Counted from the first letter of the stretch, positions 27,618 to 37,640 are shown. The stretch: DNA of 64,000 bases from Idiomarina piscisalsi (GCF_002211765.1 NZ_CP022133.1:1736001-1800000); one strand, 5' to 3'. Made by a program: numbers and translations. The notes: generated from the letters alone by a model not told the origin.

Positions 27618-29321
27618 ATGTTATCGGTCGAACAGGTTGTTAATAAAAAACTCCCCAATTTAAAAAAGACACCATGGCTTGAAAAGTCAGCGACGTGGTT
27701 TTTACGCCACCTATTACATGAAAAAGATATCCAACAATTTGCCAACAGCCTATCACCGCTTGATGGCATCGATTTTGTTGAGCACGTACTGGATTATTTT
27801 CATTTCAACTACTCCTACTCAGCCAAAAATCTGGACAACATTCCAACCGCGGGTCGCCTGATCATTATCGCCAATCATCCTATCGGTTCGCTCGATGGGC
27901 TGGCACTTCTAAGATTAGTTAGCGAAGTGCGCGACGATGTCAAAATTGTGGCGAACGACTGGTTAACAGAGCTAGAGCCTCTCAAACCGATGTTACTGCC
28001 TGTTAATGTCTTTGGTGAAAAGCCACAACCCAGTGATCTCAGAAATATTCGGGAGTACCTGCATAGTGAAGGCTGCGTCATTATTTTTCCTGCTGGTGAG
28101 GTTTCTCGATTACGGCCTAACGGTATTAAGGATACACGCTGGGCGGCAGGCTTTCTGAAAATAGCTAAGTCAACACAAAGCGATATTCTGCCCATTCGTC
28201 TGAATGCTCATAATTCAGCCTGGTTTTACACTGCGTCTATGGTTTATAAGCCACTGGCAACCGCCTTGTTAGTGAAAGAAATGTTCCGGCAACAGAAAAA
28301 ACAGGTTCATTGTGACATCGGGGAAAGAATTCCTCTCTCAGCTTTTAATCAGCCAACGATTAATTTAAACCAGCAAGTTAAGTTATTTAAAAAACACCTT
28401 TACCGGGTCGGCTCTACAAAGCCCACTATTTACCCCACCCAAACGGCTATTGCCCGGCCGGAGCCAAGGCAACCACTAAAGTCAGCCATTGAATCCTGCG
28501 AGCTTTTAGGCGAAACCCATTGTGGGAAAAAAATTTACCTATACGAATTTAGCGGAAGTTCTCCCATTCTAAGAGAAATAGGCCGTTTGCGGGAAGTTGC
28601 TTTTCGAACCGTTGGTGAGGGCACCTGGAACCGGCGCGATCTTGATGAATACGATACCTGGTACATGCATTTAATCTTGTGGGATCCGGACGATCTTGAA
28701 ATTGCCGGAGCTTATCGTCTTGGCGACTGTCGGCAGATTATCCAAAGTAAAGGTTGTGACGGCTTATACACCAACAGCTTTTATCGCTTTGAAGAGGGTA
28801 TGAAACTCATTTTCGAAGAAGGGCTAGAACTAGGGCGTTCTTTTGTCCAGCCTCGCTACTGGGGAAAACGCAGCTTAGAATACTTATGGGTTGGTATAGG
28901 CGCCCTACTTCGCAAGCATCCGCGTTATCGTTACTTATTTGGCTCGGTCAGTATCAGCAATGCACTGCCTAAAAATGCCCAGGCGGCTTTGGTTGATTTT
29001 TATTCAGCACACTTCCCACCGCTTAAGCCACTAGCAACAGCCAACATCCCTTATCAGTCAACTCAGGCGTCAACGACGCCCACGTTCTCTGGTTCCAACT
29101 ATTCAGAAGAGTTCTCCCAGCTCAAAACCTACTTGGCCAATATCGGGGTTTCCATACCGACGATGTACAAGCAATACTCGGAATTATGTGAAAAAGGTGG
29201 GGTTCAGTTTTTGACCTTTGGTATTGACCCGGACTTTAATAACTCCATAGACGGTTTTGTTCTAGTGGATATACACAAACTTAAGGATAAAAAACGGAAA
29301 CGCTATCTAGAAACTCGGTAG
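27618..29321 (+). CDS. olsF: Bifunctional acyltransferase, ornithine lipid synthase OlsF type
   Basis: A 567-residue two-domain protein. The N-terminal PlsC/OlsA-like acyltransferase has NHPIGSLDG (residues 86-94) and FPAGEVSR (157-164). The C-terminal domain (about 300-560) is the OlsB/hemolysin-like GNAT type (LREIGRLREVAFRTVGEGT, then YRFEEGM). This order is that of OlsF, which makes ornithine lipid on its own: the C-terminal part N-acylates ornithine and the N-terminal part adds the second, ester-linked acyl chain. Ornithine lipids are phosphorus-free membrane lipids often made under phosphate limitation. It starts at ATG 27618 with GGAG upstream. The 3' end overlaps lpxH by 19 bases, convergently. 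The activity is assigned by architecture; amino-acid specificity (ornithine, lysine, glutamine) is not proven. Confidence 0.82.
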   Translation: MLSVEQVVNKKLPNLKKTPWLEKSATWFLRHLLHEKDIQQFANSLSPLDGIDFVEHVLDYFHFNYSYSAKNLDNIPTAGRLIIIANHPIGSLDGLALLRLVSEVRDDVKIVANDWLTELEPLKPMLLPVNVFGEKPQPSDLRNIREYLHSEGCVIIFPAGEVSRLRPNGIKDTRWAAGFLKIAKSTQSDILPIRLNAHNSAWFYTASMVYKPLATALLVKEMFRQQKKQVHCDIGERIPLSAFNQPTINLNQQVKLFKKHLYRVGSTKPTIYPTQTAIARPEPRQPLKSAIESCELLGETHCGKKIYLYEFSGSSPILREIGRLREVAFRTVGEGTWNRRDLDEYDTWYMHLILWDPDDLEIAGAYRLGDCRQIIQSKGCDGLYTNSFYRFEEGMKLIFEEGLELGRSFVQPRYWGKRSLEYLWVGIGALLRKHPRYRYLFGSVSISNALPKNAQAALVDFYSAHFPPLKPLATANIPYQSTQASTTPTFSGSNYSEEFSQLKTYLANIGVSIPTMYKQYSELCEKGGVQFLTFGIDPDFNNSIDGFVLVDIHKLKDKKRKRYLETR

Positions 29322-30004
29322 ACACTGGCCTGGGTGTACCAGTCGCCTAACACAACACGTTTTGCCGGCGTGCCATCGTTAAGCTTAAAGCTGTGTATTG
29401 CAGGGCGGTGAGTATGCCCATGAATAAGTTCATTTACCTGGTGTTTTTCCATAACATCAAGCACGGCTGGGTGCTGAACATCCATTTGGTAAAGCTGCTC
29501 AGGCGTCAATTGCGGACGCTGGCTGTTTGAGTTTTGCCTTAGTTTATTGGCAATACGCATACGCCAGGCCAAAGGTAAGCTTCGTAACAAACCAGTCACT
29601 ATCGGATTCTGAATGACGCGCCGATACCGCAAATAGCCTTTATCCAAAGTGCACAATGTGTCACCGTGCATCAATAAAACACGTTCGCCATAAAGGTTTA
29701 TTACCGTTTCGTCCGGCAGTAACGTCATACCGGTTTCAGTGGCAAAACGCTCGCCAACCATAAAGTCTCTATTGCCCGCCATGAAATAGGTTTTTACACC
29801 CGAGTCACTGAGACGCTTAATTTGAGACTTTATTTGAAAAGCAAAATCACTGCTGTCGTCATCGCCAAGCCACGCATCGAATAAGTCGCCTAAAATATAC
29901 AAGGCGTCTAAGTCTGTGCTGTGCGCACAGAAGTTTGCAAAGGCGTCCAGAATATCCGGACGCCCGGGACTTAAATGTAAGTCTGCGATAAACGCCGTTG
30001 TCAT
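29303..30004 (-). CDS. lpxH: UDP-2,3-diacylglucosamine diphosphatase
   Basis: Cleaves UDP-2,3-diacylglucosamine to lipid X and UMP, step four of lipid A synthesis at the inner membrane. Calcineurin-like metallophosphatase motifs appear in order: ADLHLSPGRPD, GDLFDAWLGDD, AGNRDFM, LMHGDTLCT and HGHTHRP. The 233 residues match LpxH. The start ATG (30004) is 2 bases after the ppiB stop, so ppiB-lpxH form an operon, as in E. coli. Confidence 0.96.
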   Translation of the reverse strand: MTTAFIADLHLSPGRPDILDAFANFCAHSTDLDALYILGDLFDAWLGDDDSSDFAFQIKSQIKRLSDSGVKTYFMAGNRDFMVGERFATETGMTLLPDETVINLYGERVLLMHGDTLCTLDKGYLRYRRVIQNPIVTGLLRSLPLAWRMRIANKLRQNSNSQRPQLTPEQLYQMDVQHPAVLDVMEKHQVNELIHGHTHRPAIHSFKLNDGTPAKRVVLGDWYTQASVYRVSR

Positions 30005-30006
30005 TG

Positions 30007-30504
30007 TTAGTCGTTAATAGACACTTTTTCGATAACCACGTCTTCAACAGGCACGTCCTGATGGAAACCTGCAGATCCCGTCTTCACATCTTTAATGGTG
30101 TTCACAACATCCATACCGTCTGTGACTTCTGCAAACACGCAATAGCCATAACCGTTTGGTGTTTCATTCTGGAAATTCAGGAAGTCGTTGTTGTTCACGT
30201 TAATGAAAAACTGCGAAGACGCTGAGTGAGGATCTGGCGTACGAGCCATCGCTACCGAGCCAACGACATTCGGTTTAGCCGTTGGCGCTTCGTTCTCAAT
30301 ATTGTCGCGCGTTTCTTTTTGTTTCATACCCGGCTCAAAACCACCGCCCTGCACCATGAAGTTACTGATCACACGGTGGAAAATGGTGCCGTCGTAAAAA
30401 CCGTCACGAGCGTACTGCAAAAAGTTATCAACGGTTTTAGGAGCCGTATCTTCGTGCATTGCCAGAGTAATATCGCCAAAATTTGTGTGTAAAATGACCT
30501 GCAT
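30007..30504 (-). CDS. ppiB: Peptidyl-prolyl cis-trans isomerase B (cyclophilin)
   Basis: Cytoplasmic cyclophilin of 165 residues that speeds proline isomerisation. Core motifs include [13 protein letters not shown] (catalytic Arg), [21 protein letters not shown] and [11 protein letters not shown]. The start [14 protein letters not shown] at 30504 matches E. coli PpiB; the open frame continues upstream to 30555 but that stretch is not conserved. No signal peptide, so PpiB rather than PpiA. Upstream and divergent is cysS. Confidence 0.95.
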   Translation of the reverse strand: MQVILHTNFGDITLAMHEDTAPKTVDNFLQYARDGFYDGTIFHRVISNFMVQGGGFEPGMKQKETRDNIENEAPTAKPNVVGSVAMARTPDPHSASSQFFINVNNNDFLNFQNETPNGYGYCVFAEVTDGMDVVNTIKDVKTGSAGFHQDVPVEDVVIEKVSIND

Positions 30505-30620
30505 CTTTTCTACCTGTTTCCTGTAACAAACCAGCCGATAGTGTACCAGAGGCAAGGCATCGGTGGTATCATAGGCGCTTTATTTTCACTCGTAACGGCA
30601 GAGAATTAAGAGATTTCATT

Positions 30621-32000
30621 ATGGCAATCACCCTTTTTAATACCCTGACACGCAAGAAAGAGTCATTCGAGCCTATTCAGCCGGGGCACGTTGGCATGTA
30701 TGTCTGCGGGGTCACAACGTACGATTATTGCCATATTGGTCACGCCCGTACTTATGTTGCGTTTGATATTGTCGTGCGCTACTTGCGCAAGTTGGGTTAC
30801 AGCGTTAGTTATGTCCGTAACATTACTGATCTGGACGATAAAATCATCAAGCGAGCAGCCGAGAACGGCGAAGACTTTCAGGCACTGACGTCACGCTTTA
30901 TTGATGCCATGCATGAAGACTTCGACGCATTAAACTTGCTGCGCCCGGACATTGAACCCACAGTCACCGGACACATGGACGAGATTCTGACAATGATTCA
31001 GGATCTTATCGACAGTGGAAACGCCTACATAACCAACAGCGGCGACGTTTTGTTTGATGTGTCTACCTTTAAAAAGTACGGAAAACTCAGTCGACAGGAC
31101 TTAGAACAACTGCAGTCTGGCGCTCGAGTCGATGTCGATGAAGAAAAAGACGACCCACTTGATTTTGTATTGTGGAAAGCGGCGAAAGCCGGTGAGCCGA
31201 GTTGGTCATCGCCCTGGGGTGAAGGCCGTCCTGGCTGGCACATTGAGTGCTCCGCCATGAACAAGAAGCATTTAGGCACCACTTTTGATATTCACGGTGG
31301 TGGTTCAGATTTGGCATTCCCACACCATGAAAACGAAATTGCGCAGAGCTGCTGCGCGAACCATTCAGACTATGTGAAATACTGGATGCACAGTGGCATG
31401 GTACAGGTTAATGACGAAAAAATGTCGAAGTCTTTAGGCAATTTCTTCACCATCCGCGAAGTATTAAAAGCCTATGATGCGGAAACTGTGCGCTACTTCT
31501 TACTGTCGAGCCACTATCGTTCACAGCTGAATTACACCGAAGAGAACTTAAACCAGGCGCACTCGGCTCTTGAGCGTTTGTATACCGCTTTACGGGATAT
31601 CGAGCCGAAAGAAGCTTCAGATGATCTACGCAGCGGGTACTGGGAACAGTTCCAAAAGGCAATGGATGATGACTTTAATGCGCCGGAAGCGATGAGCGTG
31701 CTATTCGATATAGCCCGTGATATAAACCGTCATCGCGACTCCGACGCAGAAAAAGCGTCACAACTTGCGTATATTTTAAGAGAATTTTCAGACGTTATGG
31801 GGCTACTACAACGTGACCCCAACGAATTTCTTCAAGGCGACGATGACGACGTTGCCAAAATTGAAGCGCTTATCGCCAAGCGAAACAATGCACGTGCGGA
31901 GAAAAACTGGGCCGTAGCGGACGAAGCTCGCGATGAGCTTACCGCCATGGGTATTGAGCTAGAAGACGGCCCCGAAGGCACGCGCTGGCGTCGCGCTTAA
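30621..32000 (+). CDS. cysS: Cysteinyl-tRNA synthetase
   Basis: Charges tRNA-Cys. Class I synthetase of 459 residues with the zinc-binding [20 protein letters not shown] segment (HIGH motif), the further zinc ligands in WHIECSAM and FPHHENE, and the KMSKS loop ([11 protein letters not shown]). It is divergent from ppiB, the same order as in E. coli (lpxH-ppiB / cysS). The M17 aminopeptidase follows 21 bases later on the same strand. Confidence 0.98.
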   Translation: MAITLFNTLTRKKESFEPIQPGHVGMYVCGVTTYDYCHIGHARTYVAFDIVVRYLRKLGYSVSYVRNITDLDDKIIKRAAENGEDFQALTSRFIDAMHEDFDALNLLRPDIEPTVTGHMDEILTMIQDLIDSGNAYITNSGDVLFDVSTFKKYGKLSRQDLEQLQSGARVDVDEEKDDPLDFVLWKAAKAGEPSWSSPWGEGRPGWHIECSAMNKKHLGTTFDIHGGGSDLAFPHHENEIAQSCCANHSDYVKYWMHSGMVQVNDEKMSKSLGNFFTIREVLKAYDAETVRYFLLSSHYRSQLNYTEENLNQAHSALERLYTALRDIEPKEASDDLRSGYWEQFQKAMDDDFNAPEAMSVLFDIARDINRHRDSDAEKASQLAYILREFSDVMGLLQRDPNEFLQGDDDDVAKIEALIAKRNNARAEKNWAVADEARDELTAMGIELEDGPEGTRWRRA

Positions 32001-32021
32001 CCATTTAGAAATGAGGTATTT

Positions 32022-33566
32022 ATGGCATTTCCAAAATTAGACGTAGTCAGCTCACTCGCTGACGCCTACTCAAAAGACGGTACTGATGCACTGATTGTTG
32101 TCGGTCACTTCGATATCGTTGACGACTCAGCGTTAGCGGAAAAAATTGCACAAGCAAAAACAACCGACCAACGCGTTGGTAGCGATGTATTATTGCTCCG
32201 GGCTGAAGGTGTTCCTGGCCAGCGCTTAGTAACAGCCCCAACAGGCCCGCTTAACCGAGACTTCGACGACGTTCGCCAAGTCTTCGATGCGGCACATAAA
32301 GCGGCAAAAATTGCCCAAGATGCCGGTGCTCGCCATCCGGTTATTGCATTAAATAATGTGGATATCAATGATACCCGCTACCAGCAGGCTTTCTTAGCCG
32401 CTTACTTAGGTGTCTGTCAGTCACTGTATCAGCCGTTGGAAGCTCGTGAAGCGCACGGCGAAGAGGCAATTGAGCCAACGCAAAACGTCACCTTAATAGG
32501 TGAGCTAGACGCTGACTGGGCCATGGCGGTTGAAGCCGGTAAGCGTGTTGCCCGTGACTTGGCGGGGACAGAGCCCGAGCGCATGGCACCACCACGCTTC
32601 GCGGAATACTGCCGCCAGGCATTCGCGCATACGCCGGTAAAAGTCAGTGTTATCGATGACACTCAGCAGTTACAGCACGAGTACCCACTGCTCGCCGCAG
32701 TGGGTCGTTCTTCTATGGCGGTTGAGCGACATCGCCCCTGTGTCATTCGTTTGGAGTACCACGGTAGCCAGCCAGAACGCACCGTTATGTTTGCGGGTAA
32801 AGGTATTGTCTATGACACCGGTGGTGCTGACTTAAAAACGGGTGGTCACATGGCCGGTATGAGCCGTGATAAAGGCGGTGCCGCTGGTGTTGCTGGCTTC
32901 ATGAAAACCGTCGCTGAACTACAGCCAGAACACCTGAACGTTATTGCTGAAATTGGTGCGGTTCGAAACAGTATTGGCTCTGACGCTTTTGTCGCCGACG
33001 AAATTATTACCGGCCACAGCGGCAAACGTGTTCGTATCGGTAATACTGACGCTGAAGGCCGTTTGATAATGGCGGATTTGCTGTCTCACTTACGCGAAGA
33101 AGCAGCACAGGCAGACGGTGAGCACGAACTCTATACCGTCGCTACATTAACTGGGCATGCAGCGCTGGCCAAAGGTCCCTACAGTGCTTTAGTGCCGAAT
33201 GGACATGCACGCCGCCAGAAGCTACCGGACGCTTTGTTTGCCGCAGGTGAAACCTACGGCGATCCAACGGAAATTTCCTGGTCACGCCGCGAAGACTTTG
33301 ACTTTGTGAAAGGACGTACCTTGTGCGATGACTTGCTGTCTTCTAACAATGGTCCTTCAGCAACTACCCCGCGCGGACACCAATTCCCAATGGCATTTTT
33401 GGTCGGTGTGTCTGGTTTGGATAACCACGGTATTGATAGCTCGCGTCCGTTAAGTTACATCCACGTCGATATTGCCGGCAGCGGAGTAGAAGGCGGCGAC
33501 TGGCAACACGGGAAGCCAACGGCAGCGCCAGTCACTTGCCTGGCAGGTCATTACCTTAAGAAGTAA
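32022..33566 (+). CDS. M17 leucyl aminopeptidase family protein
   Basis: A 514-residue cytoplasmic metallopeptidase (no signal peptide). The M17 catalytic core is intact: GKGIVYDTGGADLKTG and MSRDKGGAAG supply Lys/Asp metal ligands and the catalytic Lys (about residues 258-290), and NTDAEGRLIMADL supplies Asp/Glu ligands plus the catalytic Arg. The N-terminal domain is diverged from PepA, so I do not give a symbol. It likely frees N-terminal residues from peptides as hexamers. It lies 21 bases after cysS and ends at a strong terminator. Confidence 0.88.
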   Translation: MAFPKLDVVSSLADAYSKDGTDALIVVGHFDIVDDSALAEKIAQAKTTDQRVGSDVLLLRAEGVPGQRLVTAPTGPLNRDFDDVRQVFDAAHKAAKIAQDAGARHPVIALNNVDINDTRYQQAFLAAYLGVCQSLYQPLEAREAHGEEAIEPTQNVTLIGELDADWAMAVEAGKRVARDLAGTEPERMAPPRFAEYCRQAFAHTPVKVSVIDDTQQLQHEYPLLAAVGRSSMAVERHRPCVIRLEYHGSQPERTVMFAGKGIVYDTGGADLKTGGHMAGMSRDKGGAAGVAGFMKTVAELQPEHLNVIAEIGAVRNSIGSDAFVADEIITGHSGKRVRIGNTDAEGRLIMADLLSHLREEAAQADGEHELYTVATLTGHAALAKGPYSALVPNGHARRQKLPDALFAAGETYGDPTEISWSRREDFDFVKGRTLCDDLLSSNNGPSATTPRGHQFPMAFLVGVSGLDNHGIDSSRPLSYIHVDIAGSGVEGGDWQHGKPTAAPVTCLAGHYLKK

Positions 33567-33585
33567 ACACCTGTCGCTTAAATAC

Positions 33586-33622
33586 AAAAAAGCTCGGATA
33601 CCATTACAGTCCGAGCTTTTTT
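33586..33622. terminator. Bidirectional terminator, M17 peptidase / Yip1 gene
   Basis: A perfect 13-bp stem: A6-GCTCGGA (33586-33598) with TCCGAGC-T6 (33610-33622), loop of 11 bases. A-run and T-run suit termination from both sides. Confidence 0.93.
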
Positions 33623-33643
33623 ATTGGTATTAAGCGACTTTAA

Positions 33644-34246
33644 TTATCCGGACACAAACTCTGGCCCAAAGCCGTTTGTCCACAAGATAGCGGTTGTTAC
33701 CATCAGCACCACCATAGCGATTAATCCGGCAGTCACAACTGAACTCGCGTATAAAAAGCCACGCTCTTCAGGAATGTGCATAATAACCGGCAGACCTGAA
33801 TACAGCAGGTAAACCGAGTAGGCAACGCCGCCCAAGAAGACTAACGCCACAAACCACAACTCAGGGTACAATGCTGCAATACCCGACATGATAACCGGTG
33901 TTGCTGCATAAGCGGCAAGCTCCAGCGACTTGGTATAGCTAGGATCCGCCCCAAAGGTTTTCGCCATCCAGTAAATAAGATAGGCCAGTGCGAACGTTGC
34001 TGCGATAATACCAACGTACATTGCGACGGCAAGCATAACCGCACTATTCTCTGCAAGATAGATGGCCTCGCGTGCACCGACACTCCAACCAATCTTCGAT
34101 GACGCATAAAATGCGGCAAGACATGGAAGAATAGCGACCAGTAATGTATGAGAGCATGAATACATAAAGCTTTCACGCTTACTGTCGATGGTTTTCCATT
34201 CTTGTACCGGGTGTGCGTACAAACCCCAAATGTGATTCAGTATCAT
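33644..34246 (-). CDS. Yip1 family inner-membrane protein
   Basis: A 200-residue protein with about five hydrophobic segments and the N-terminal signature MILNHIWGLYAHPVQEWKTI seen in bacterial Yip1-domain proteins. The function in bacteria is unknown. The start is the ATG at 34246 with AAGGTGA upstream; the frame could be extended to 34285 but without a better ribosome-binding site. It stands alone between a terminator and the divergent miaE. Confidence 0.8.
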   Translation of the reverse strand: MILNHIWGLYAHPVQEWKTIDSKRESFMYSCSHTLLVAILPCLAAFYASSKIGWSVGAREAIYLAENSAVMLAVAMYVGIIAATFALAYLIYWMAKTFGADPSYTKSLELAAYAATPVIMSGIAALYPELWFVALVFLGGVAYSVYLLYSGLPVIMHIPEERGFLYASSVVTAGLIAMVVLMVTTAILWTNGFGPEFVSG

Positions 34247-34434
34247 AACTTCACCTTCCCCGTAATACGCGGTCATACCGCCCAATTCTTAAATACGTTA
34301 TAATTATTAGATTCAGGTACTGCTGAAAAATTCACCCATGTGACTAATATTCAGCACTCAACTAACACTGTCAAGCATTTTTAATATAACTATAGTTCAG
34401 TTTTGTTAAAATTTTTAACCAATTTAACCGGGGA

Positions 34435-35226
34435 ATGTCCGTTTTGAATACCGCTGTTGTGTCGCCCTATCTAACACTGCTTGAGCCCATTAATGATTTT
34501 CTAATATGTCCAACTCCTAAAGAGTGGATACGCGAAGCTGCGAAAACAGAGAATTTGCCCATCATCTTATTAGACCACCTCCACTGCGAGCTTAAAGCCG
34601 CTCAGAGTGCCGCTCTGCTGTTACGCCGGTACGCGGTATCAGAAAGTCATGGGCAGCTACTTCTTGACGCACTCCAGCCCTATGAGGATTTAGTTTACCG
34701 AGGCGTTGGCACGTTACATGATGTGCAAAAAAGCAAACAGCTCTCTCACGCCTTAAAAGCGGCTGAGTCACAGCCATTTGCCGATGACATTATTGAGCGA
34801 ATGTCGCGCCTAATACGCGAAGAGCTGCATCACTTTCAACAAGTTTACGAAATTATGGAAACCCGGAACATTCCGTTGCAAAAGTTGACAGCATCCCGTT
34901 ATGCCAAGCAGTTGCTACAAAAAGTCAGAACTTACGAACCTGAAGCCCTTATTGATAAACTGATTATTGGTGCACTTATTGAAGCACGTTCTTGTGAACG
35001 CTTTGCGGCTCTGGCCCCGCACTTAGATGAAGATATTGCGCGTTTTTATGTGTCTTTGCTTCGCTCAGAAGCTCGCCATTATCAAGACTATTTAGAGCTG
35101 GCACAAAAGCTAAGCGATACCGATATTAACGACAGAGTGAATCAGTTTAGGGCATGGGAAGCTGAATTGATTCGTTCAGAGGATAGTGAACTGCGCTTTC
35201 ATTCGGGAGTACCGGCGTACGCTTAA
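34435..35226 (+). CDS. miaE: tRNA-(ms2io6A) hydroxylase
   Basis: Non-haem di-iron monooxygenase that hydroxylates the isopentenyl side chain of ms2i6A at position 37 of tRNAs, giving ms2io6A. The family start PINDFLICPTPKEWIREAA and ferritin-like iron ligands are visible: CELKAAQ, IREELHHFQQV, EARSCERF and SEARHYQDYL. About 263 residues. The start is uncertain: the ATG at 34435 has GGGG only 2 bases away, and TTG at 34444 or an internal GTG would fit the ribosome-binding site or the family N-terminus better. The 188-base upstream region is very A/T-rich and holds promoter-like sequence but nothing I can assign. Confidence 0.92.
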   Translation: MSVLNTAVVSPYLTLLEPINDFLICPTPKEWIREAAKTENLPIILLDHLHCELKAAQSAALLLRRYAVSESHGQLLLDALQPYEDLVYRGVGTLHDVQKSKQLSHALKAAESQPFADDIIERMSRLIREELHHFQQVYEIMETRNIPLQKLTASRYAKQLLQKVRTYEPEALIDKLIIGALIEARSCERFAALAPHLDEDIARFYVSLLRSEARHYQDYLELAQKLSDTDINDRVNQFRAWEAELIRSEDSELRFHSGVPAYA

Positions 35227-35238
35227 TGCGCACGCCGG
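35212..35238. terminator. Hairpin overlapping the miaE stop codon
   Basis: CCGGCGTACGC (35212-35222) pairs with GCGCACGCCGG (35228-35238), one mismatch, loop TTAAT containing the stop codon. CTTTACTT follows on the plus strand. Probably a terminator for miaE next to the convergent symporter gene. Confidence 0.55.
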
Positions 35239-35244
35239 CTTTAC

Positions 35245-36528
35245 TTAAAGTTCTTCTAATTTCTTACCGGCATTCTCGTCATAGTAGACTTCTTCATCAA
35301 AGTCATTCTCTGAACGTGCCACGACCGTACTAACCATTGCATCGCCAGTGACATTGACCGCAGTCCGGGTCATATCAAGTAAACGATCAACACCGATTAT
35401 TAAGCCAATACCTTCTACCGGCAGACCGACTTGCTGTAGCACCATTGCCAGCATAATTAAGCCAACACCCGGTACACCAGCGGTACCAACAGAGGCCAGA
35501 GTCGCCGTCATAATAACCATTAAATACTCAGCAATACCTAAGTCTAAACCGTAGACCTGAGCAATAAATACGGTCGCCACGCCTTGCATTATCGCAGTGC
35601 CATCCATGTTAATGGTGGCACCTAATGGCACAGTAAACGAACCAACGCTGTTACTGACACCTAAACGACGGGTAACCGTTTCCAGCGTAATTGGCATGGT
35701 GGCGTTACTGCTGGCGGTACTAAACCCGAATAACTGCGCGTCACGCATTTTCTTCAGGAAAATACCCGGTTTGACACGAGCCAGTACACGCATGAACAGC
35801 GGGTAGACAATAAGACCATGAGCAATCAGCACAAAGAGTACTAACAGGAAGTATTTGGCCAGGCTGCCTATCATTTCTACGCCAATTTCGGTGAATAGCT
35901 TCGCCATCAACGCAAATACGCCATAAGGAGCAACCGCCATCAGTATGACAACCAGCTTCATGATGACCGCATTTAAGTCGTCAAAAAAGCCTTTCAGACG
36001 CTCACCCGGTTTGCCGACAAGAGCCATAGAAATACCAAACAGCAGTGCAAATATAATAATTTGCAACATATTGCCCTCGGCCATGGCATTAATTGGGTTG
36101 TCAGGGAATAGGTTAATAATGACTTCGCTCACCGATGGCGCTTCATTAGCCTCAAATGTCGCTTCTGAAGAGCGCTCAATACCAGAGCCCGGCTGCACTA
36201 GCACTGCTGAGAATATCGCGAAGCTGATAGCGATAGCGGTCGTTATCATATACATGCCCACGGCCTTACCGCCTAAACGCCCTAACTTACTCGGGTCGCT
36301 CAGCGAGCAGGTTCCCACCACCAGTGACACAAACACTAATGGCACAACCAACATTTTCAGCGAGGTGATAAAGATTTGACCAACAACATCGAACAAGCCG
36401 TTGGTTAAATACAGTGACACCCAGGCGTTGTCGCCGGCCACGTAACGAATGATGGTACCGAGAATGATCCCAGCGACCATGCCAATAACAATGCGGCTTG
36501 TCAGGCTGAGTTTTTTCTTTTCGCTCAT
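35245..36528 (-). CDS. Dicarboxylate/amino acid:cation symporter (DAACS family)
   Basis: A 427-residue GltP/DctA-like secondary importer with eight membrane helices and two re-entrant hairpins. Family motifs: FGFSTASSNATMPITLE (serine-rich hairpin HP1), GATINMDGTAIMQGVATVFIAQ (helix 7, NMDGT cation site) and VGTAGVPGVGLIMLAMVL (HP2). It would import glutamate, aspartate or C4-dicarboxylates with Na+ or H+. The exact substrate cannot be read. It starts MSEKKKLSLTSRI and is followed by a 96-base gap to sohB, which lies behind it on its right and reads toward it. Confidence 0.92.
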   Translation of the reverse strand: MSEKKKLSLTSRIVIGMVAGIILGTIIRYVAGDNAWVSLYLTNGLFDVVGQIFITSLKMLVVPLVFVSLVVGTCSLSDPSKLGRLGGKAVGMYMITTAIAISFAIFSAVLVQPGSGIERSSEATFEANEAPSVSEVIINLFPDNPINAMAEGNMLQIIIFALLFGISMALVGKPGERLKGFFDDLNAVIMKLVVILMAVAPYGVFALMAKLFTEIGVEMIGSLAKYFLLVLFVLIAHGLIVYPLFMRVLARVKPGIFLKKMRDAQLFGFSTASSNATMPITLETVTRRLGVSNSVGSFTVPLGATINMDGTAIMQGVATVFIAQVYGLDLGIAEYLMVIMTATLASVGTAGVPGVGLIMLAMVLQQVGLPVEGIGLIIGVDRLLDMTRTAVNVTGDAMVSTVVARSENDFDEEVYYDENAGKKLEEL

Positions 36529-36624
36529 AAGCGTCCTTTATTATTCATTCTTAAAAACTGCGATAGACTACCAAAAAGTTGCCCGCTGCGCAGCTTGGTT
36601 ATTGTAAGCGGTGTTTAATGGCGC

Positions 36625-37623
36625 TTATTGTGCGATGTCTGAACGCGTTAACGACGACTTCAACGTTTGAATGATCGTTGACAGACCTTTTGCAAAACGC
36701 TCACTCATTGGTTTACGAACCACATAATTAAGCTGCAGTACGCTGAACGCCTTGTGTTGTTCAAGTAGCCATGAGTCGCTCGTTGTTACCTCGTCGACAA
36801 GACCAAGCTCTTTTGCTTCCTGGCCTGACCACACTTCGCCCGTGGCAACTTTATCAATATCGAGTTCAGGGCGGTTCTCCTGCACGAATGTCTTAAATTG
36901 ACGGTGAATGGCTTCTAAGTCTTGTTTAAACTTACGACGCCCTTCATCCGTATTCTCGCCAAATAACGTTAATGTGCGTTTATATTCACCCGCAGTAAGC
37001 TGTTCAAAATCGACATCATGCTTTTTCAGGAAGCGATGGAAGTTAGGTATTTGTGCTACCACACCAATAGAGCCAATAAATGCAAACGGCGCGGCTAACA
37101 GCTTGTGACCAACACACGCCATCATGTAACCGCCACTTGCCGCTACTTTATCTATGGCCACATTCAGTGTGAGGCCATGCGCTTTAATCCGCTGTAACTG
37201 CGCTGCCGCCAAACCATAGCCATTGACAACTCCGCCACCGCTTTCTAAACGCACGAGAACTTCGTCTTTGTCGGTTGCTAACTGTAAGATAGCGTTCACT
37301 TCCTGACGCAAGTTATCCACTTCTTTAGCGTCCATGCTGCCTTTAAAGTCCAGTACAAAAAGACGCTGCTTTTTGTCATCTGCTGGCTTTTTCTTTTTCA
37401 ACGCCTTCATCGCCTTCTTGCGAGCTTTTTTATCCATTAGCTCTAGCTTAAGTTGCTCACTCAAGTCCTTAAGCTCTTTCGACAAGTCAGTGACCTGCAG
37501 GTCGCCCTTACTCTTCTTTTGCTTCTGAGCCGCTTGTGCCAGCAGACCAACAATAAAGCCTACAGCGATAACAATAATGGCCGCCTTCAACAAAAACGAA
37601 CCAATATCTATCAGAAACTCCAT
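36625..37623 (-). CDS. sohB: S49 family inner-membrane peptidase SohB
   Basis: A 332-residue signal-peptide-peptidase-like serine protease. An N-terminal membrane helix (about 6-28) is followed by a Lys-rich charged segment (KKARKKAMKALKKKK), then the S49 domain with LESGGGVVNGYGLAA, the nucleophile in VAASGGYMMACVG and the general-base lysine in the TAGEYKRTLT region. The start MEFLIDIG at 37623 has a GGGAGAAG ribosome-binding site; an in-frame upstream start at 37653 lies in the terminator of the preceding gene. E. coli SohB is the closest remembered homologue. Confidence 0.93.
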   Translation of the reverse strand: MEFLIDIGSFLLKAAIIVIAVGFIVGLLAQAAQKQKKSKGDLQVTDLSKELKDLSEQLKLELMDKKARKKAMKALKKKKPADDKKQRLFVLDFKGSMDAKEVDNLRQEVNAILQLATDKDEVLVRLESGGGVVNGYGLAAAQLQRIKAHGLTLNVAIDKVAASGGYMMACVGHKLLAAPFAFIGSIGVVAQIPNFHRFLKKHDVDFEQLTAGEYKRTLTLFGENTDEGRRKFKQDLEAIHRQFKTFVQENRPELDIDKVATGEVWSGQEAKELGLVDEVTTSDSWLLEQHKAFSVLQLNYVVRKPMSERFAKGLSTIIQTLKSSLTRSDIAQ

Positions 37624-37640
37624 ATACTTCTCCCATACGA

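Noticed and set aside
34247..34285. Extended start of the Yip1 protein
   Set aside because: The ATG at 34246 has a proper AAGGTGA site and the conserved N-terminus.
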